DNA of 64,000 bases from JANOMH01 sp031422295. GTDB taxonomy: Bacteria; Pseudomonadota; Alphaproteobacteria; Rhodobacterales; Rhodobacteraceae. Below, piece after piece: positions 7,750 through 16,813 of this stretch (position 1 is its first letter; every line of letters starts with the position of its first letter). Below the pieces are notes generated by a model, which saw only the letters and a program-made list of their open reading frames with translations, was not told the origin of the DNA and ran no database searches. A program made the translations under genes and the position numbers. The stretch is from positions 48,819 to 112,818 of the forward strand of contig JANOQM010000035.1 of NCBI GenBank assembly GCA_031422295.1, read 5' to 3'.

Positions 7750-9369
7750 ATGAAAAGACTGCTTGCAACCACCGCCCTGACCCTTGCTTTGGCCCTGCCC
7801 GCGCTGGCGCAGGAAACCCTTGACCCCAACGCCACCCCCGGCGGGTCGATTGTGGTGACCTACAAGGATGACGTGGCCACGCTGGACCCTGCCATTGGCT
7901 ATGACTGGCAGAACTGGTCGATGATCAAGTCGCTGTATGACGGGCTGATGGATTATGAACCGGGCACCACGACGCTGCGCCCCGGTCTGGCCGAAAGCTA
8001 TGAACTGTCCGCCGATGGACTGACCTATACGTTTCATCTGCGCCCCGGTGTGCTGTTCAGCAATGGGCGCGAAATGGTGGCCGATGATGTGCTGTATTCG
8101 CTGAACCGCGTCACCACCCCCGCCACCCAATCCCCCGCCGCCGGGTTCTTTGGCTCTATCGCCGGATTTGCCGGGATGATGGACGGCAGCGCCACTTCGC
8201 TGTCCGGCATTACCGTGGTGGACCCGCTGACCGTGCAGATCACCCTGTCCCGCCCCGATGCGACGTTCCTGCATGTCATGGCGCTGAACTTTGCCAGCGT
8301 TGTCGCGCGTGAGGGGGTCGAGGCGGCGGGTGAGGATTTCGGCAAAATGCCGATGGGGACCGGGGCCTATACTTTGGCCGAATGGACGATTGGCCAGCGG
8401 CTGGTGTTCGCCAAGAACCCGAATTACTGGCGCGAAGGGTTGCCTTACCTGGACCAGATCACATTCGAGGTTGGTCAGGAACCCATCGTTGCTCTGCTGC
8501 GTCTGCAAAGCGGCGAAGTTGATGTGCCCGGCGATGGCATCCCGCCCGCCAAGTTTACCGAAGTCATGGCTGATCCGGTTCAGGCCGCCGAAGTGGTGGT
8601 CGGCGGGCAATTGCACACGGGGTATATCACTCTGAACGTCGGCATGGCCCCGTTTGACAATGTGGCGGTGCGTCAGGCCGTGAACATGGCGATCAACAAG
8701 GACCGGATCGTGCAGATCATCAATGGCCGCGCCGTGCCCGCGACCCAGCCGCTGCCGCCGTCGATGCCGGGCTATACCCCGGACTACGCGGGCTATGCCT
8801 ATGATCCCGCCGCCGCCAAGGCGATGCTGGCCGAAGCTGGCTTTCCCGATGGGTTCGAAACGGAGTTGTTCGTGATGAACACCGATCCCAACCCGCGGAT
8901 TGCCCAAGCCATTCAGCAGGATTTGGCCGAGATCGGGATTACCGCCACTATCCAATCCCTTGCAGCGGCCAATGTGATCGAGGCGGGCGGTGCTGGCACG
9001 GCTCCAATGATCTGGTCCGGCGGCATGGGCTGGATCGCCGACTTCCCCGATCCGTCCAACTTTTACGGTCCCATTTTGGGCTGCGCGGGTGCGGCAGAGG
9101 GCGGCTGGAACTGGTCCAAATATTGCAACGCCGATCTGGACGCGATGGCGATGCAGGCCGACAGCATGACCGACCCCGCCATGGTCGCCGACCGGATGGC
9201 GTTGTGGTCCACGATCTACACCAAGGTGATGGAGGATGCGCCCTGGGTGCCTGTGTTCAACGAACAGCGCTACACGATGCGGTCGCCCCGGATGGGCGGC
9301 GATGATGCGTTGTATGTTGATCCGGTGTCGATCCCGGTCAATTACGACTACGTCTATGTGACCGAGTAA
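7750..9369 (+). CDS. Family 5 periplasmic binding protein (DppA/OppA type)
   Basis: The 539-residue secreted protein starts at ATG 7750, after a GGAGAG ribosome site. It has a Sec signal ending in ALPALA-Q, then SBP_bac_5 features: TLDPAIGYDWQNW near the N-terminus, GLAESYELSADGLTYTFHLR, and KNPNYWREGLPYLD in the middle. Such proteins bind peptides, but also sugars, opines or amides. The neighbouring amidase gene hints at an amide-containing ligand. Confidence 0.85.
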   Translation: MKRLLATTALTLALALPALAQETLDPNATPGGSIVVTYKDDVATLDPAIGYDWQNWSMIKSLYDGLMDYEPGTTTLRPGLAESYELSADGLTYTFHLRPGVLFSNGREMVADDVLYSLNRVTTPATQSPAAGFFGSIAGFAGMMDGSATSLSGITVVDPLTVQITLSRPDATFLHVMALNFASVVAREGVEAAGEDFGKMPMGTGAYTLAEWTIGQRLVFAKNPNYWREGLPYLDQITFEVGQEPIVALLRLQSGEVDVPGDGIPPAKFTEVMADPVQAAEVVVGGQLHTGYITLNVGMAPFDNVAVRQAVNMAINKDRIVQIINGRAVPATQPLPPSMPGYTPDYAGYAYDPAAAKAMLAEAGFPDGFETELFVMNTDPNPRIAQAIQQDLAEIGITATIQSLAAANVIEAGGAGTAPMIWSGGMGWIADFPDPSNFYGPILGCAGAAEGGWNWSKYCNADLDAMAMQADSMTDPAMVADRMALWSTIYTKVMEDAPWVPVFNEQRYTMRSPRMGGDDALYVDPVSIPVNYDYVYVTE

Positions 9370-9373
9370 CCCC

Positions 9374-10333
9374 ATGTGCAAAGCCTGTGATTACACCATT
9401 CACGGGGCTCAACACCATTTCGGCTGGGACAATGTCAATGTCCCGGCCGAACGGGTCGCCCCCGGATCAACGATCCTGTTTCACTGCCACGATTCCTCGG
9501 CGGGCCAGCTTGGCCCGTCGTCGACCCTCGCCGATGTAACAGCCTTGGATTTCGGCAAAATCAACCCGGTGTCCGGCCCGATCTATATCGAAGGCGCGGA
9601 ACCCGGCGATGCGGTCAAGGTGACGATTGACAGTTTCGCGCCGCGACAGGTCAACGGGGCTGGCTGGGGCTGGACCGCCAATATCCCCGGCTTTGGTCTG
9701 TTGGCCGATCAGTTCACCGACCCAGCGCTGCATGTCTGGAAATATGACGTGGGCACGATGGCCCGCGCCATGTTCGGAACCCATGGCGCGGTCCCGCTGA
9801 AACCATTCGCTGGCACCATCGGCAACGCCCCCGCCGCCCCCGGCCTGCACTCCATCGTCCCGCCGCGCCGGGTGGGCGGAAACCTCGATATCCGGGATTT
9901 ATCTGCCGGAACAGTGCTGTATCTGCCTGTGGAGGTCGCGGGTGCGTTGTTCAGTGTCGGTGACACCCATGCGGCACAGGGGGATGGAGAGGTTTGCGGC
10001 ACAGCGATTGAATCGCCGATGGATGTGGTGCTGACTCTCGATCTGGTCAAAGCGGCGCATCTGAAAACGCCACGCTTCACCACCGCTGGCCCGGTGACAT
10101 CGCATCTGGATGCCAAGGGGTACGAGGCGACCACGGGCATCGGCCCTGATCTGATGACCGCGTCCCGCGATGCCGTGGCCAACATGATCGACTTTCTGTG
10201 TGCCACGCGGGGCCTCGCTGCGGTCGATGCCTATATGCTGTGTTCGGTCTGCGGCGATTTGCGGATATCCGAAGTGGTGGATATGCCCAATTGGGTGGTC
10301 AGTTTCTATTTCCCGCGTTGCGTCTTTGAATGA
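9374..10333 (+). CDS. Acetamidase/formamidase family protein
   Basis: This 319-residue enzyme of the FmdA/AmdA family would hydrolyse a small amide to a carboxylate and ammonia in the cytosol. Family features are the PGSTILFHCHDSSAGQ region, GPIYIEGAEPGDAVKV, the GDTHAAQGDGEVCGTAIE block with metal-ligand-like His and acidic residues, and AYMLCSVCGDLRISEVVD near the C-terminus. It lies between the binding-protein and ATPase genes of the importer (4 nt after one, ATGA overlap with the other), so it probably acts on the imported compound. Confidence 0.85.
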   Translation: MCKACDYTIHGAQHHFGWDNVNVPAERVAPGSTILFHCHDSSAGQLGPSSTLADVTALDFGKINPVSGPIYIEGAEPGDAVKVTIDSFAPRQVNGAGWGWTANIPGFGLLADQFTDPALHVWKYDVGTMARAMFGTHGAVPLKPFAGTIGNAPAAPGLHSIVPPRRVGGNLDIRDLSAGTVLYLPVEVAGALFSVGDTHAAQGDGEVCGTAIESPMDVVLTLDLVKAAHLKTPRFTTAGPVTSHLDAKGYEATTGIGPDLMTASRDAVANMIDFLCATRGLAAVDAYMLCSVCGDLRISEVVDMPNWVVSFYFPRCVFE

Positions 10334-12054
10334 CCGACGGCGCAGTCCTGTCGGTCAAAGGGCTGTGCCTGTCGGCGAAAGCCGAGGGCGGGTTGCTGCC
10401 CCTGGTGCAAGACCTGAGCTTTGATCTGGCCAAGGGCGAAACCCTCGCCATTGCCGGTGAATCCGGCTCGGGCAAGTCGATCACCGCGCTGGCGATCATG
10501 GGCCTGCTGCCCGGCGCAGTCAGGGTGACGGGCGGCACCATCAGCTTGGGCGACACCGACCTGACGCGCGCGCCCGAGGATCAGTTGCGCCGCATCCGGG
10601 GTGACCGGATTGCGATGATCTTTCAGGAACCGATGACCAGCCTGAACCCGATCATGACCGTGGGCACGCAACTGACCGAGGCGATCCGGGCGCATGAACC
10701 CATGTCCCGCGCACGGGCCCGCGCCACTGCACTGAAAGCCCTGCAACAGGTCCGCCTGTCGCAACTCGAACGGCGGCTGACCCAGTACCCGCACGAGCTG
10801 TCCGGCGGGATGCGGCAGCGTGTCATGATCGCCATGGCGCTAGCCCTGCGCCCCGAAGTGCTGATTGCCGATGAACCCACAACCGCGCTGGATGTGACCG
10901 TGCAGCGTGAGGTGCTCGACCTGTTGCGCGACCTGCAACACGACCTTGGCACCGCGATCATCCTGATCACGCATGACATGGGCGTTGTCGCCGAAATGGC
11001 CGACAGGGTAATCGTGATGCGCGACGGCCAAATGGTCGAGGCCGCGCCAGTGGCCGACCTGTTTGTGGCGCCCAAGGCCGACTACACAAAAGCCCTGCTC
11101 GCCGCCGTGCCGCGACTGGGCCAGCGCGGCGACAGTGCGCCAGTCAACACGGCTCCCCTCGCCCGGATCACCGATCTGCGTGTCGGCTATGACATCCGGG
11201 GCGGGGTGCTGAACCGGGTCACCCAACGGTTGCATGCTGTGGCAGGGGTCAGCTTTGACATTCGCACGGGCGAAACGCTGGCGCTGGTTGGCGAATCCGG
11301 TTGCGGCAAATCCACCATCGCGCGGGCCATGGTCGGGCTCGTGCCGCATCAGGGCCAGATCGAAATCGGCGGGCAAACCCTTGGCCCCCTGACCAAGACT
11401 ACCCAACTGGACCTGTCGCGCAAGGTGCAAATGATCTTTCAGGACCCGATGGCCGCCCTTGATCCGCGCCAGAAGGTGGCCGACCTGCTGGCCGAACCGC
11501 TGCTCATCCACAATCTGCCCAGATCGCGGACCCACTCTGCCGCCCTGCTGCAAAAGGTCGGCCTGCTGCCCGAACACCTTGACCGTTACCCGCATGAATT
11601 TTCCGGCGGACAGCGCCAGCGGCTCTGCATCGCCCGAGCCCTTGTGCTTAACCCGGCGCTGATCGTCGCGGACGAGGCGGTGTCGGCGCTGGATGTGTCG
11701 GTGCAGGCCCGCGTGCTGGACCTGCTCCGCGCGCTGAAAACTGAATTCAACATCGCCCTGCTGTTCATCAGCCATGACATGGCTGTGGTCGAAAGCATCG
11801 CCGACCGGGTGGCGGTGATGTATCTGGGGCAAATCGTGGAAATCGGCACGCGGGCCCAGGTGTTTGGCAATCCGCAGCACGCCTATACAAGGCGCTTGCT
11901 GGATGCAGTGCCGGTCCCCGACCCAAGCCATCAACGCCCTGCCACACCACGGCTGACGGGCGAGGTGCCAAGCCCGGTCTATCCCCTCGGCGTGCGCCCC
12001 CCGACTGCGGTGCTGCGGGATGCAGGGGCGGGGCATCTGGTGGCGGTTGGCTGA
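10330..12054 (+). CDS. Fused DppD-DppF type ABC ATPase (two nucleotide-binding domains)
   Basis: A 574-residue tandem ATPase for the dipeptide-type importer, similar in layout to GsiA. Domain 1 has Walker A GESGSGKS (43-50) and signature LSGGMRQRV (about 157). Domain 2 has GESGCGKS (about 321-328) and FSGGQRQRL (about 424). Each has an SHD/THDMxVV H-loop, and domain 2 has the oligopeptide C-terminal tail (HAYTRRLLDAVP). It starts in an ATGA overlap with the amidase and ends 16 nt from a convergent operon. Confidence 0.92.
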   Translation: MTDGAVLSVKGLCLSAKAEGGLLPLVQDLSFDLAKGETLAIAGESGSGKSITALAIMGLLPGAVRVTGGTISLGDTDLTRAPEDQLRRIRGDRIAMIFQEPMTSLNPIMTVGTQLTEAIRAHEPMSRARARATALKALQQVRLSQLERRLTQYPHELSGGMRQRVMIAMALALRPEVLIADEPTTALDVTVQREVLDLLRDLQHDLGTAIILITHDMGVVAEMADRVIVMRDGQMVEAAPVADLFVAPKADYTKALLAAVPRLGQRGDSAPVNTAPLARITDLRVGYDIRGGVLNRVTQRLHAVAGVSFDIRTGETLALVGESGCGKSTIARAMVGLVPHQGQIEIGGQTLGPLTKTTQLDLSRKVQMIFQDPMAALDPRQKVADLLAEPLLIHNLPRSRTHSAALLQKVGLLPEHLDRYPHEFSGGQRQRLCIARALVLNPALIVADEAVSALDVSVQARVLDLLRALKTEFNIALLFISHDMAVVESIADRVAVMYLGQIVEIGTRAQVFGNPQHAYTRRLLDAVPVPDPSHQRPATPRLTGEVPSPVYPLGVRPPTAVLRDAGAGHLVAVG

Positions 12055-12070
12055 CGCCACGGCGCGCCTG

Positions 12071-13129
12071 TCAGGTCAACCGCCCGCGCGAGGTGACGGC
12101 GGCGGCCTCGATGACTGCACCACCGCGTATCAGATAGACCATGTCGAACAGGTTAGTTACGACGCAGGCGTGGTTGGGGATGACACGGACGACCTCGCCG
12201 ATCACGGGCTTGCGGGTGCAGGCCGACAGGTCAACTGCGGCGTGTTCTTCGCTCAGCGTCGTGATGATCGCGTCAGGATAGCCAAGGATATGACCATGGC
12301 CGGGCAAGGGGCACAGGTCGGCGGCCAGCGCCTTGGACCCGGCATCCAGCACGCCGCGGGTGTCGGTCGGGCGGCTGACCACGGTGGTCAATACGGTCAG
12401 GGCACAATCCGCAAATGTCCCGTGCCCGAAGGCCACCTGCATCCGGTCGCTGTAGATATAGGTGCCGGGGCGGTATTCCGTGGCGCAGCGGAGTTGTTTG
12501 GCGTGGAACAAGTCGGGGGTGCCGCCAGAGGAGATGACTTCGGCGGACAGACCCACATCGTTCAGGAGCGCGACTGTTTGCGCCAGCCAGTTGTCGGATG
12601 CCATCTGCCCGCCACGCGGCGGATAGGTCATCAGGCCCGCAAAAGTCAGCCCGGGGGCGCGAGTAATCGCCTGGGCCAGTTCCACCGCCTGCTGCGGCAT
12701 GGGCACGCCACAGCGCCCGGCCCCGGTATCACATTCGACCAACACCCGCAGGGGGTGCGCCGGGTCGGTGAACCGTGCCGCATAGCCAGTGATCGTGGTC
12801 CGGCTGTCCGCCGTGACCGACAGGGTGACGCGGCTGTGCAAGGCGTGAAGCCGGTCGAGTTTGGCGGAGCCGATGATGTTGTAGGGCAGGAAGATATCGG
12901 TCAGGCCGCCATCGGCCATCGCCTCGGCCTCGCCCAGTTTTTGGCAAGTGATACCAATGGCCCCAAGCGCCATTTGCTGGCGGGCAAAGCCGGGCAGTTT
13001 ATGGGTCTTGACATGTGGGCGCAGCCGCAGACCCGCCTGATCCATGTAATCCTGCGTGCGGCGCAGGTTCGCATCAACCTTGGTCAGGTCAATGACGACG
13101 CAGGGGGTATCAAGGTCCTCGATCTGCAT
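12071..13129 (-). CDS. D-threonine aldolase / D-serine dehydratase-like PLP enzyme
   Basis: A 352-residue fold-type III PLP enzyme with an alanine-racemase-like N-terminal barrel. It begins LDTPCVVIDL and has the PLP lysine in RPHVKTHK (about residue 41). The C-terminal DSD-like domain carries the HxC zinc pair in IPNHACVVTN. Likely activity is aldol cleavage or dehydration of a D-beta-hydroxy amino acid. ATG 13129 follows AAAGGACAG; the longer frame upstream runs into the SDR gene and is not conserved in character. Third gene of a minus-strand operon. Confidence 0.83.
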   Translation of the reverse strand: MQIEDLDTPCVVIDLTKVDANLRRTQDYMDQAGLRLRPHVKTHKLPGFARQQMALGAIGITCQKLGEAEAMADGGLTDIFLPYNIIGSAKLDRLHALHSRVTLSVTADSRTTITGYAARFTDPAHPLRVLVECDTGAGRCGVPMPQQAVELAQAITRAPGLTFAGLMTYPPRGGQMASDNWLAQTVALLNDVGLSAEVISSGGTPDLFHAKQLRCATEYRPGTYIYSDRMQVAFGHGTFADCALTVLTTVVSRPTDTRGVLDAGSKALAADLCPLPGHGHILGYPDAIITTLSEEHAAVDLSACTRKPVIGEVVRVIPNHACVVTNLFDMVYLIRGGAVIEAAAVTSRGRLT

Positions 13130-13140
13130 GGCCTGTCCTT

Positions 13141-13890
13141 TCAGGTGATCCCGTCGAGAAACGGCAGATTGCCCGCCATCAGCCCGGCGTCCACCGTCAG
13201 CGTGGTCCCGGTGATACCGCTGGCGAGGGGGGAGGCGAGGAACAGCACCGCATTCGCCACCTCGTCGGTCGTGACAATCCGGCCCAGCGGATATAAGGCG
13301 CTGAGCTTGGTCAAGATGCCCGGATCGGCCTGCAACCGAACATCCCAGGCATGGGTGCGGATTGAGGCAGGAATGACGGCATTGGCGCGCAGGCCGTGCG
13401 GCCCTTCTTCCACAGCAATTGACCGCATCCATGACAGGGTTGCTGCCTTTGCCGCCGAATAAGCGGGGTTGCCGAAATGGGCGACGGCGTTGACCGAGGA
13501 GACAAAGACCATCGCCGCCCCGGGGCGCTGCCGCATGGCGGGGATGAAGGCGCGGGATAGCAGGGCCGCTCCGCTGAAATTGCCGTTAACTTCGGCAAAC
13601 AAGGCATCCGGCGACAGCCGGTCAATGGTTTCGGCAAGTGTCCAGCCTGCGTTGGAGATGAAGACATCGGGCAGACCTTCGGACAGGATCGCCACGGCTG
13701 CGGCCTCGGTCGCCGTCCGGTCGCAGAGGTCGAAATAGTACCGCGTTGTGATATGCGCGGCGGTCAGATCGGCCCCGGGCAAGTTGCAGGCGACCACAAC
13801 CGCCCCGGCAGCGGCAAAGCGGGCGGTCAGGGTACGGCCCAGCCCGCCGCCTGCGCCGGTGATGACCACGCGTTTGCCGGTGAAATCCAT
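13141..13890 (-). CDS. Short-chain dehydrogenase/reductase
   Basis: A 249-residue classical SDR that oxidises or reduces an alcohol/ketone with NAD(P). It has the TGAGGGLG cofactor loop at residues about 12-19, SNAGW, catalytic Ser in SSVNAV, the YSAAK catalytic pair, and the family C-terminus ITGTTLTVDAGL. The start at 13890 overlaps the monooxygenase stop (TGATG), so the two are translationally coupled. The substrate is unknown. Confidence 0.88.
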   Translation of the reverse strand: MDFTGKRVVITGAGGGLGRTLTARFAAAGAVVVACNLPGADLTAAHITTRYYFDLCDRTATEAAAVAILSEGLPDVFISNAGWTLAETIDRLSPDALFAEVNGNFSGAALLSRAFIPAMRQRPGAAMVFVSSVNAVAHFGNPAYSAAKAATLSWMRSIAVEEGPHGLRANAVIPASIRTHAWDVRLQADPGILTKLSALYPLGRIVTTDEVANAVLFLASPLASGITGTTLTVDAGLMAGNLPFLDGIT

Positions 13891-15647
13891 CAAGTTTCCC
13901 CTGTCAATGGGCGGCCATAGACGGGCGTCGGAATACCCTCCATCCGCGCCTTGATCTGCAAGGCCACAAAGCGCGAATAGAACCGCGACAGGGCAAGGTT
14001 TCCGCCGTGAAACCATAGCCCTTCCTGCGCCGTTGGTTTCCACATGTTGCGCAATTCGCCCAGCCACGGCCCCGGATCGCCGCGCACCCCGGACCCCAGC
14101 CCCCAGCACGGGCCAACCGCGTCGGCGACGTCGCGCGATACGATCCCGGCGACAGCCTCGTTCATCGACTGATAGCCGGTGCAGGCCACGATGACATCGG
14201 CTGGAACGTCGCGCCCGCTGGACAGGCGCAGGCCGGTGGGGGTGATGCTGTCCACCGCATCGCCGGAAATGACGGCGATTTGGCCCCCGGCGATCAGATC
14301 CGATGCCCCCACGTCGATGTAATAGCCGGACGCGGTGCGCAGCGCCTTCATCATCTGCCCGCTGTCATCCTCACCAAAGTCCAGAGCAAATCCAGAGGCA
14401 ACAAGGCGGTCATAAAACGTAGCATCCTGCGCCCGGATTGTGCGATACAGTGCCTGCTGGCCTGCGGTGAACAGCGCATAGGGCGTGGCAGCGCCGATCA
14501 TGTCGGCCTTGTCCACGGTGATGCCCTTGGCAACCGCAGCCTCGGAATACAACTCGAACCCCAGTTCCATCAGGGTTTCAGACCGGACCACCGTTGTCGG
14601 CGTGCGCTGGATCATCGTTACATCCGCCCCGGCCTCCCACAGGTCCACGGCGACATCATGGGCGGAACTGGCGGCACCGATTACCACGCAGCGTTTGCCT
14701 GCATGGTCCGCGCTGCCGGAATAGGCACTGGAATGCAGGATTTCACCGCCGAACGTTTCCACCCCCGGCCAGTCGATCCCGCGCGGCGGGCCATAGGCGC
14801 CGGTGGCAAAGACCAGTTGCGTGGGCATCAGGGTGACGGGCGTGCCCGCGTGATCCACCTGCACCGTCCAGCGCGCGCCGTCATACTGCGCGGCGGTGAC
14901 GGTAGAGCGGGTCCAGATATCCAGCTCGAACAGGCTGGCATAGGCCTCAAGCCAGTCGCCCATCTTATCCTTGGGGGTAAAGACCGGCCAGGTTTCGGGG
15001 AAGGGCAGGTAGGGCATGTGGTCATACCAGACCGGATCATGCAGCACGAGGCTGCGGTAGCGGTTGCGCCAACTGTCGCCGGCGCGGGCGTTTTTTTCGA
15101 TAATCAGGAATGGCACCCCCAGCGCCCGTAACCTTGCGCCCAAGGCCAGCCCGCCCTGACCACCGCCGATAATCAGGCAATAGGGCTGATCTTCGTGGCC
15201 GATCCGGTCAATCTGGTCCTGCCGCGCCTCGGCCCAGGTTAGCCGGTTGCGGTTTGCGCCATGTTTGACCCCCATCGGGCGGCGCAGGCCTTTGGCTTCC
15301 TCAAAGCCTTTCAGATCACGCAAGCTGGTCAACAGGGTGTGGCAGAGCCCGTCGCGCAGGGTGACGCGGCCTTCGCCCCAGCCAGTGGCGGTTTCGAAAG
15401 TGATCCACGTAGTCTCGCCTTCTGCCGCGCTGTCAATCTGCCAGTTGGTGGGCTGAACCGTTGTCAAGGTGGCAACCAACATGTCGGCAATCTGACCGCG
15501 ACCCTCCAGCGTGATGATGTTCCAGCCGAAGGTCAGCAGGTCGCGCCAGTAGCAATCGGGCACAAACAGCGCCGCCACAGCGTCAGGATCACCGCCTTGC
15601 AAGGCCGCGTCAAAGGCGGTCAGCCAGTTTGCGATTTGGACAGTCAT
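13890..15647 (-). CDS. Flavin-dependent monooxygenase with N-terminal NTF2/SnoaL-like domain
   Basis: A 585-residue protein. Residues 1 to about 105 (WLTAFDAALQGGDPDAVAALF...) look like an NTF2/SnoaL-like domain. From about 155 it is a class B flavoprotein monooxygenase: FAD motif GGGQGG (161-166), the segment GDSWRNRYRSLVLHDP, a second dinucleotide motif (VVIGAASSAHD) and the ACTGYQS segment near the C-terminus. Expected chemistry is NADPH/O2 oxygenation or Baeyer-Villiger oxidation. Start 15647 directly abuts the regulator stop (TAGATG). Confidence 0.85.
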   Translation of the reverse strand: MTVQIANWLTAFDAALQGGDPDAVAALFVPDCYWRDLLTFGWNIITLEGRGQIADMLVATLTTVQPTNWQIDSAAEGETTWITFETATGWGEGRVTLRDGLCHTLLTSLRDLKGFEEAKGLRRPMGVKHGANRNRLTWAEARQDQIDRIGHEDQPYCLIIGGGQGGLALGARLRALGVPFLIIEKNARAGDSWRNRYRSLVLHDPVWYDHMPYLPFPETWPVFTPKDKMGDWLEAYASLFELDIWTRSTVTAAQYDGARWTVQVDHAGTPVTLMPTQLVFATGAYGPPRGIDWPGVETFGGEILHSSAYSGSADHAGKRCVVIGAASSAHDVAVDLWEAGADVTMIQRTPTTVVRSETLMELGFELYSEAAVAKGITVDKADMIGAATPYALFTAGQQALYRTIRAQDATFYDRLVASGFALDFGEDDSGQMMKALRTASGYYIDVGASDLIAGGQIAVISGDAVDSITPTGLRLSSGRDVPADVIVACTGYQSMNEAVAGIVSRDVADAVGPCWGLGSGVRGDPGPWLGELRNMWKPTAQEGLWFHGGNLALSRFYSRFVALQIKARMEGIPTPVYGRPLTGET

Positions 15648-16598
15648 CTAATCGCCCAGCGGTTCAAGCATCGCCCCCTGTCGCTGCGACAGCACGTTGT
15701 ATTTGATCCGCCGCAGGTTCTCGCGCGCAACCGGGCCGAGCTGATAGCCCGTGGCCGCAGCCATCAGGTCCATGATCGCCAGAAACGCAAAGCGCGAGGC
15801 GGAGGGGGTCAGAGTATCAGGGGTTTCCTCGATCTGCACCGTCAGGGCGATGTCGGCAATATCAGCCAACTCGCTGCCCGGGGCGGTGATGGCCACTGTG
15901 CGGATGCGGGCGGATTTCACCAGATTGACGGTCTCGATCACCTCGCGCGTCCGGCCCGTGGCGGAAATGACGATAAACACGTCCCCGGCGCGGAATGTGG
16001 CCGCTGTCATGCCGGCCAGAAAATGGTCCTTTAGCGCCGTGATCGGCACGCCGTAGCGGAACAGGCGGTGCTGCATTTCCTCGGCCAGCGAGGAAGATGA
16101 GCCACCCAGCCCAAAGGCCGCAACCCTGTAGGCGCTGGCGATGACCTCGGCCGCCTGCGTCACCAGATCCGGGCTGACCTGCCGCTCGACCTCGCGCAGC
16201 GCCCGGTGCGCCTCGTCCAGGATCGAGCCCCAGTAATGCGGCACGGTCCCGGCGGCGGTCTGCCCCCGCGCATCATTGGCGGCCAGATACACCTGCCCCA
16301 CCACCAGGCTTCGGGCCAGCTGCAGCTTGAAATCGCGCACGCCGTCACAGCCGATGGCGCGGCAAAACCGGGTGACCGTGGGCTGGCTGACGCCCGCACG
16401 CAAGGCAATGACGGCGTTGGACGCATCGACCGCCATCTGCACATCGGACAACACGGCATCGGCGACCGCCTGTTCGGCAGGGCGCATCCGGTCATAGCCG
16501 TCCTTGATCTGGGCGATGATGTCTGGGACCGGCTTTGGATCAGCCGTACGAGGAGGCATTATTTGTACCTTGCCGGTTCTGGCCATGTCATCCCCCAT
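15648..16598 (-). CDS. RpiR/MurR family transcriptional regulator
   Basis: The 316-residue regulator has an N-terminal HTH_6 domain (about 25-100, with VSQPTVTRFCRAIGC as recognition helix region) and a C-terminal SIS domain (about 130-270, with FGLGGSSSSLAEEM and VISATGRTREVIE) that binds a phosphosugar-like effector. It heads the minus-strand operon and is divergent from the 16814 importer, so it probably controls both directions. The start may be residue 1, 5 or 14, as all three are Met. Confidence 0.9.
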   Translation of the reverse strand: MGDDMARTGKVQIMPPRTADPKPVPDIIAQIKDGYDRMRPAEQAVADAVLSDVQMAVDASNAVIALRAGVSQPTVTRFCRAIGCDGVRDFKLQLARSLVVGQVYLAANDARGQTAAGTVPHYWGSILDEAHRALREVERQVSPDLVTQAAEVIASAYRVAAFGLGGSSSSLAEEMQHRLFRYGVPITALKDHFLAGMTAATFRAGDVFIVISATGRTREVIETVNLVKSARIRTVAITAPGSELADIADIALTVQIEETPDTLTPSASRFAFLAIMDLMAAATGYQLGPVARENLRRIKYNVLSQRQGAMLEPLGD

Positions 16599-16650
16599 CG
16601 GCTTCAGTCATGATTCTGTCGGACTATAGTGCGTCGGTCAAGTCTATGTA

Positions 16651-16677
16651 GGAAACTCACATGGAAATTTGGAAACT
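16651..16677 (+). promoter_or_regulatory. GGAAACT direct repeats, candidate RpiR operator
   Basis: In the 215-nt divergent region, GGAAACT occurs at 16651-16657 and 16671-16677, exactly 20 bp apart (two helical turns), with a variant GGAAATT at 16663-16669 between them. The location between the regulator and its divergent target fits autoregulation. The assignment to RpiR is inference. Confidence 0.4.
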
Positions 16678-16813
16678 ATCGTTTAAAACGTCTAATTGTC
16701 TCGCTGAGTCTCGGATTTTCTTGACAGATTTGTAAGTCAGTCACACAGTCGACTGAACCTGAATCGCGGTGGGCGAAGGGCCGGTTTCGACTGGCAGGAG
16801 GCGGTAAGCGGGC

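Noticed and set aside
7297..9381. 694-codon open frame on the minus strand
   Set aside because: It lies opposite the dipeptide-type binding protein and permease; composition (His/Gly/Arg-rich, no domain) is that of a GC-rich antisense shadow.
10840..12060. 406-codon minus-strand frame
   Set aside because: Opposite the fused ABC ATPase with intact motifs; shadow.
12020..13462. 480-codon plus-strand frame
   Set aside because: Antisense to the PLP enzyme with its clear LDTPCVV and RPHVKTHK motifs; no domain in the plus-strand translation.
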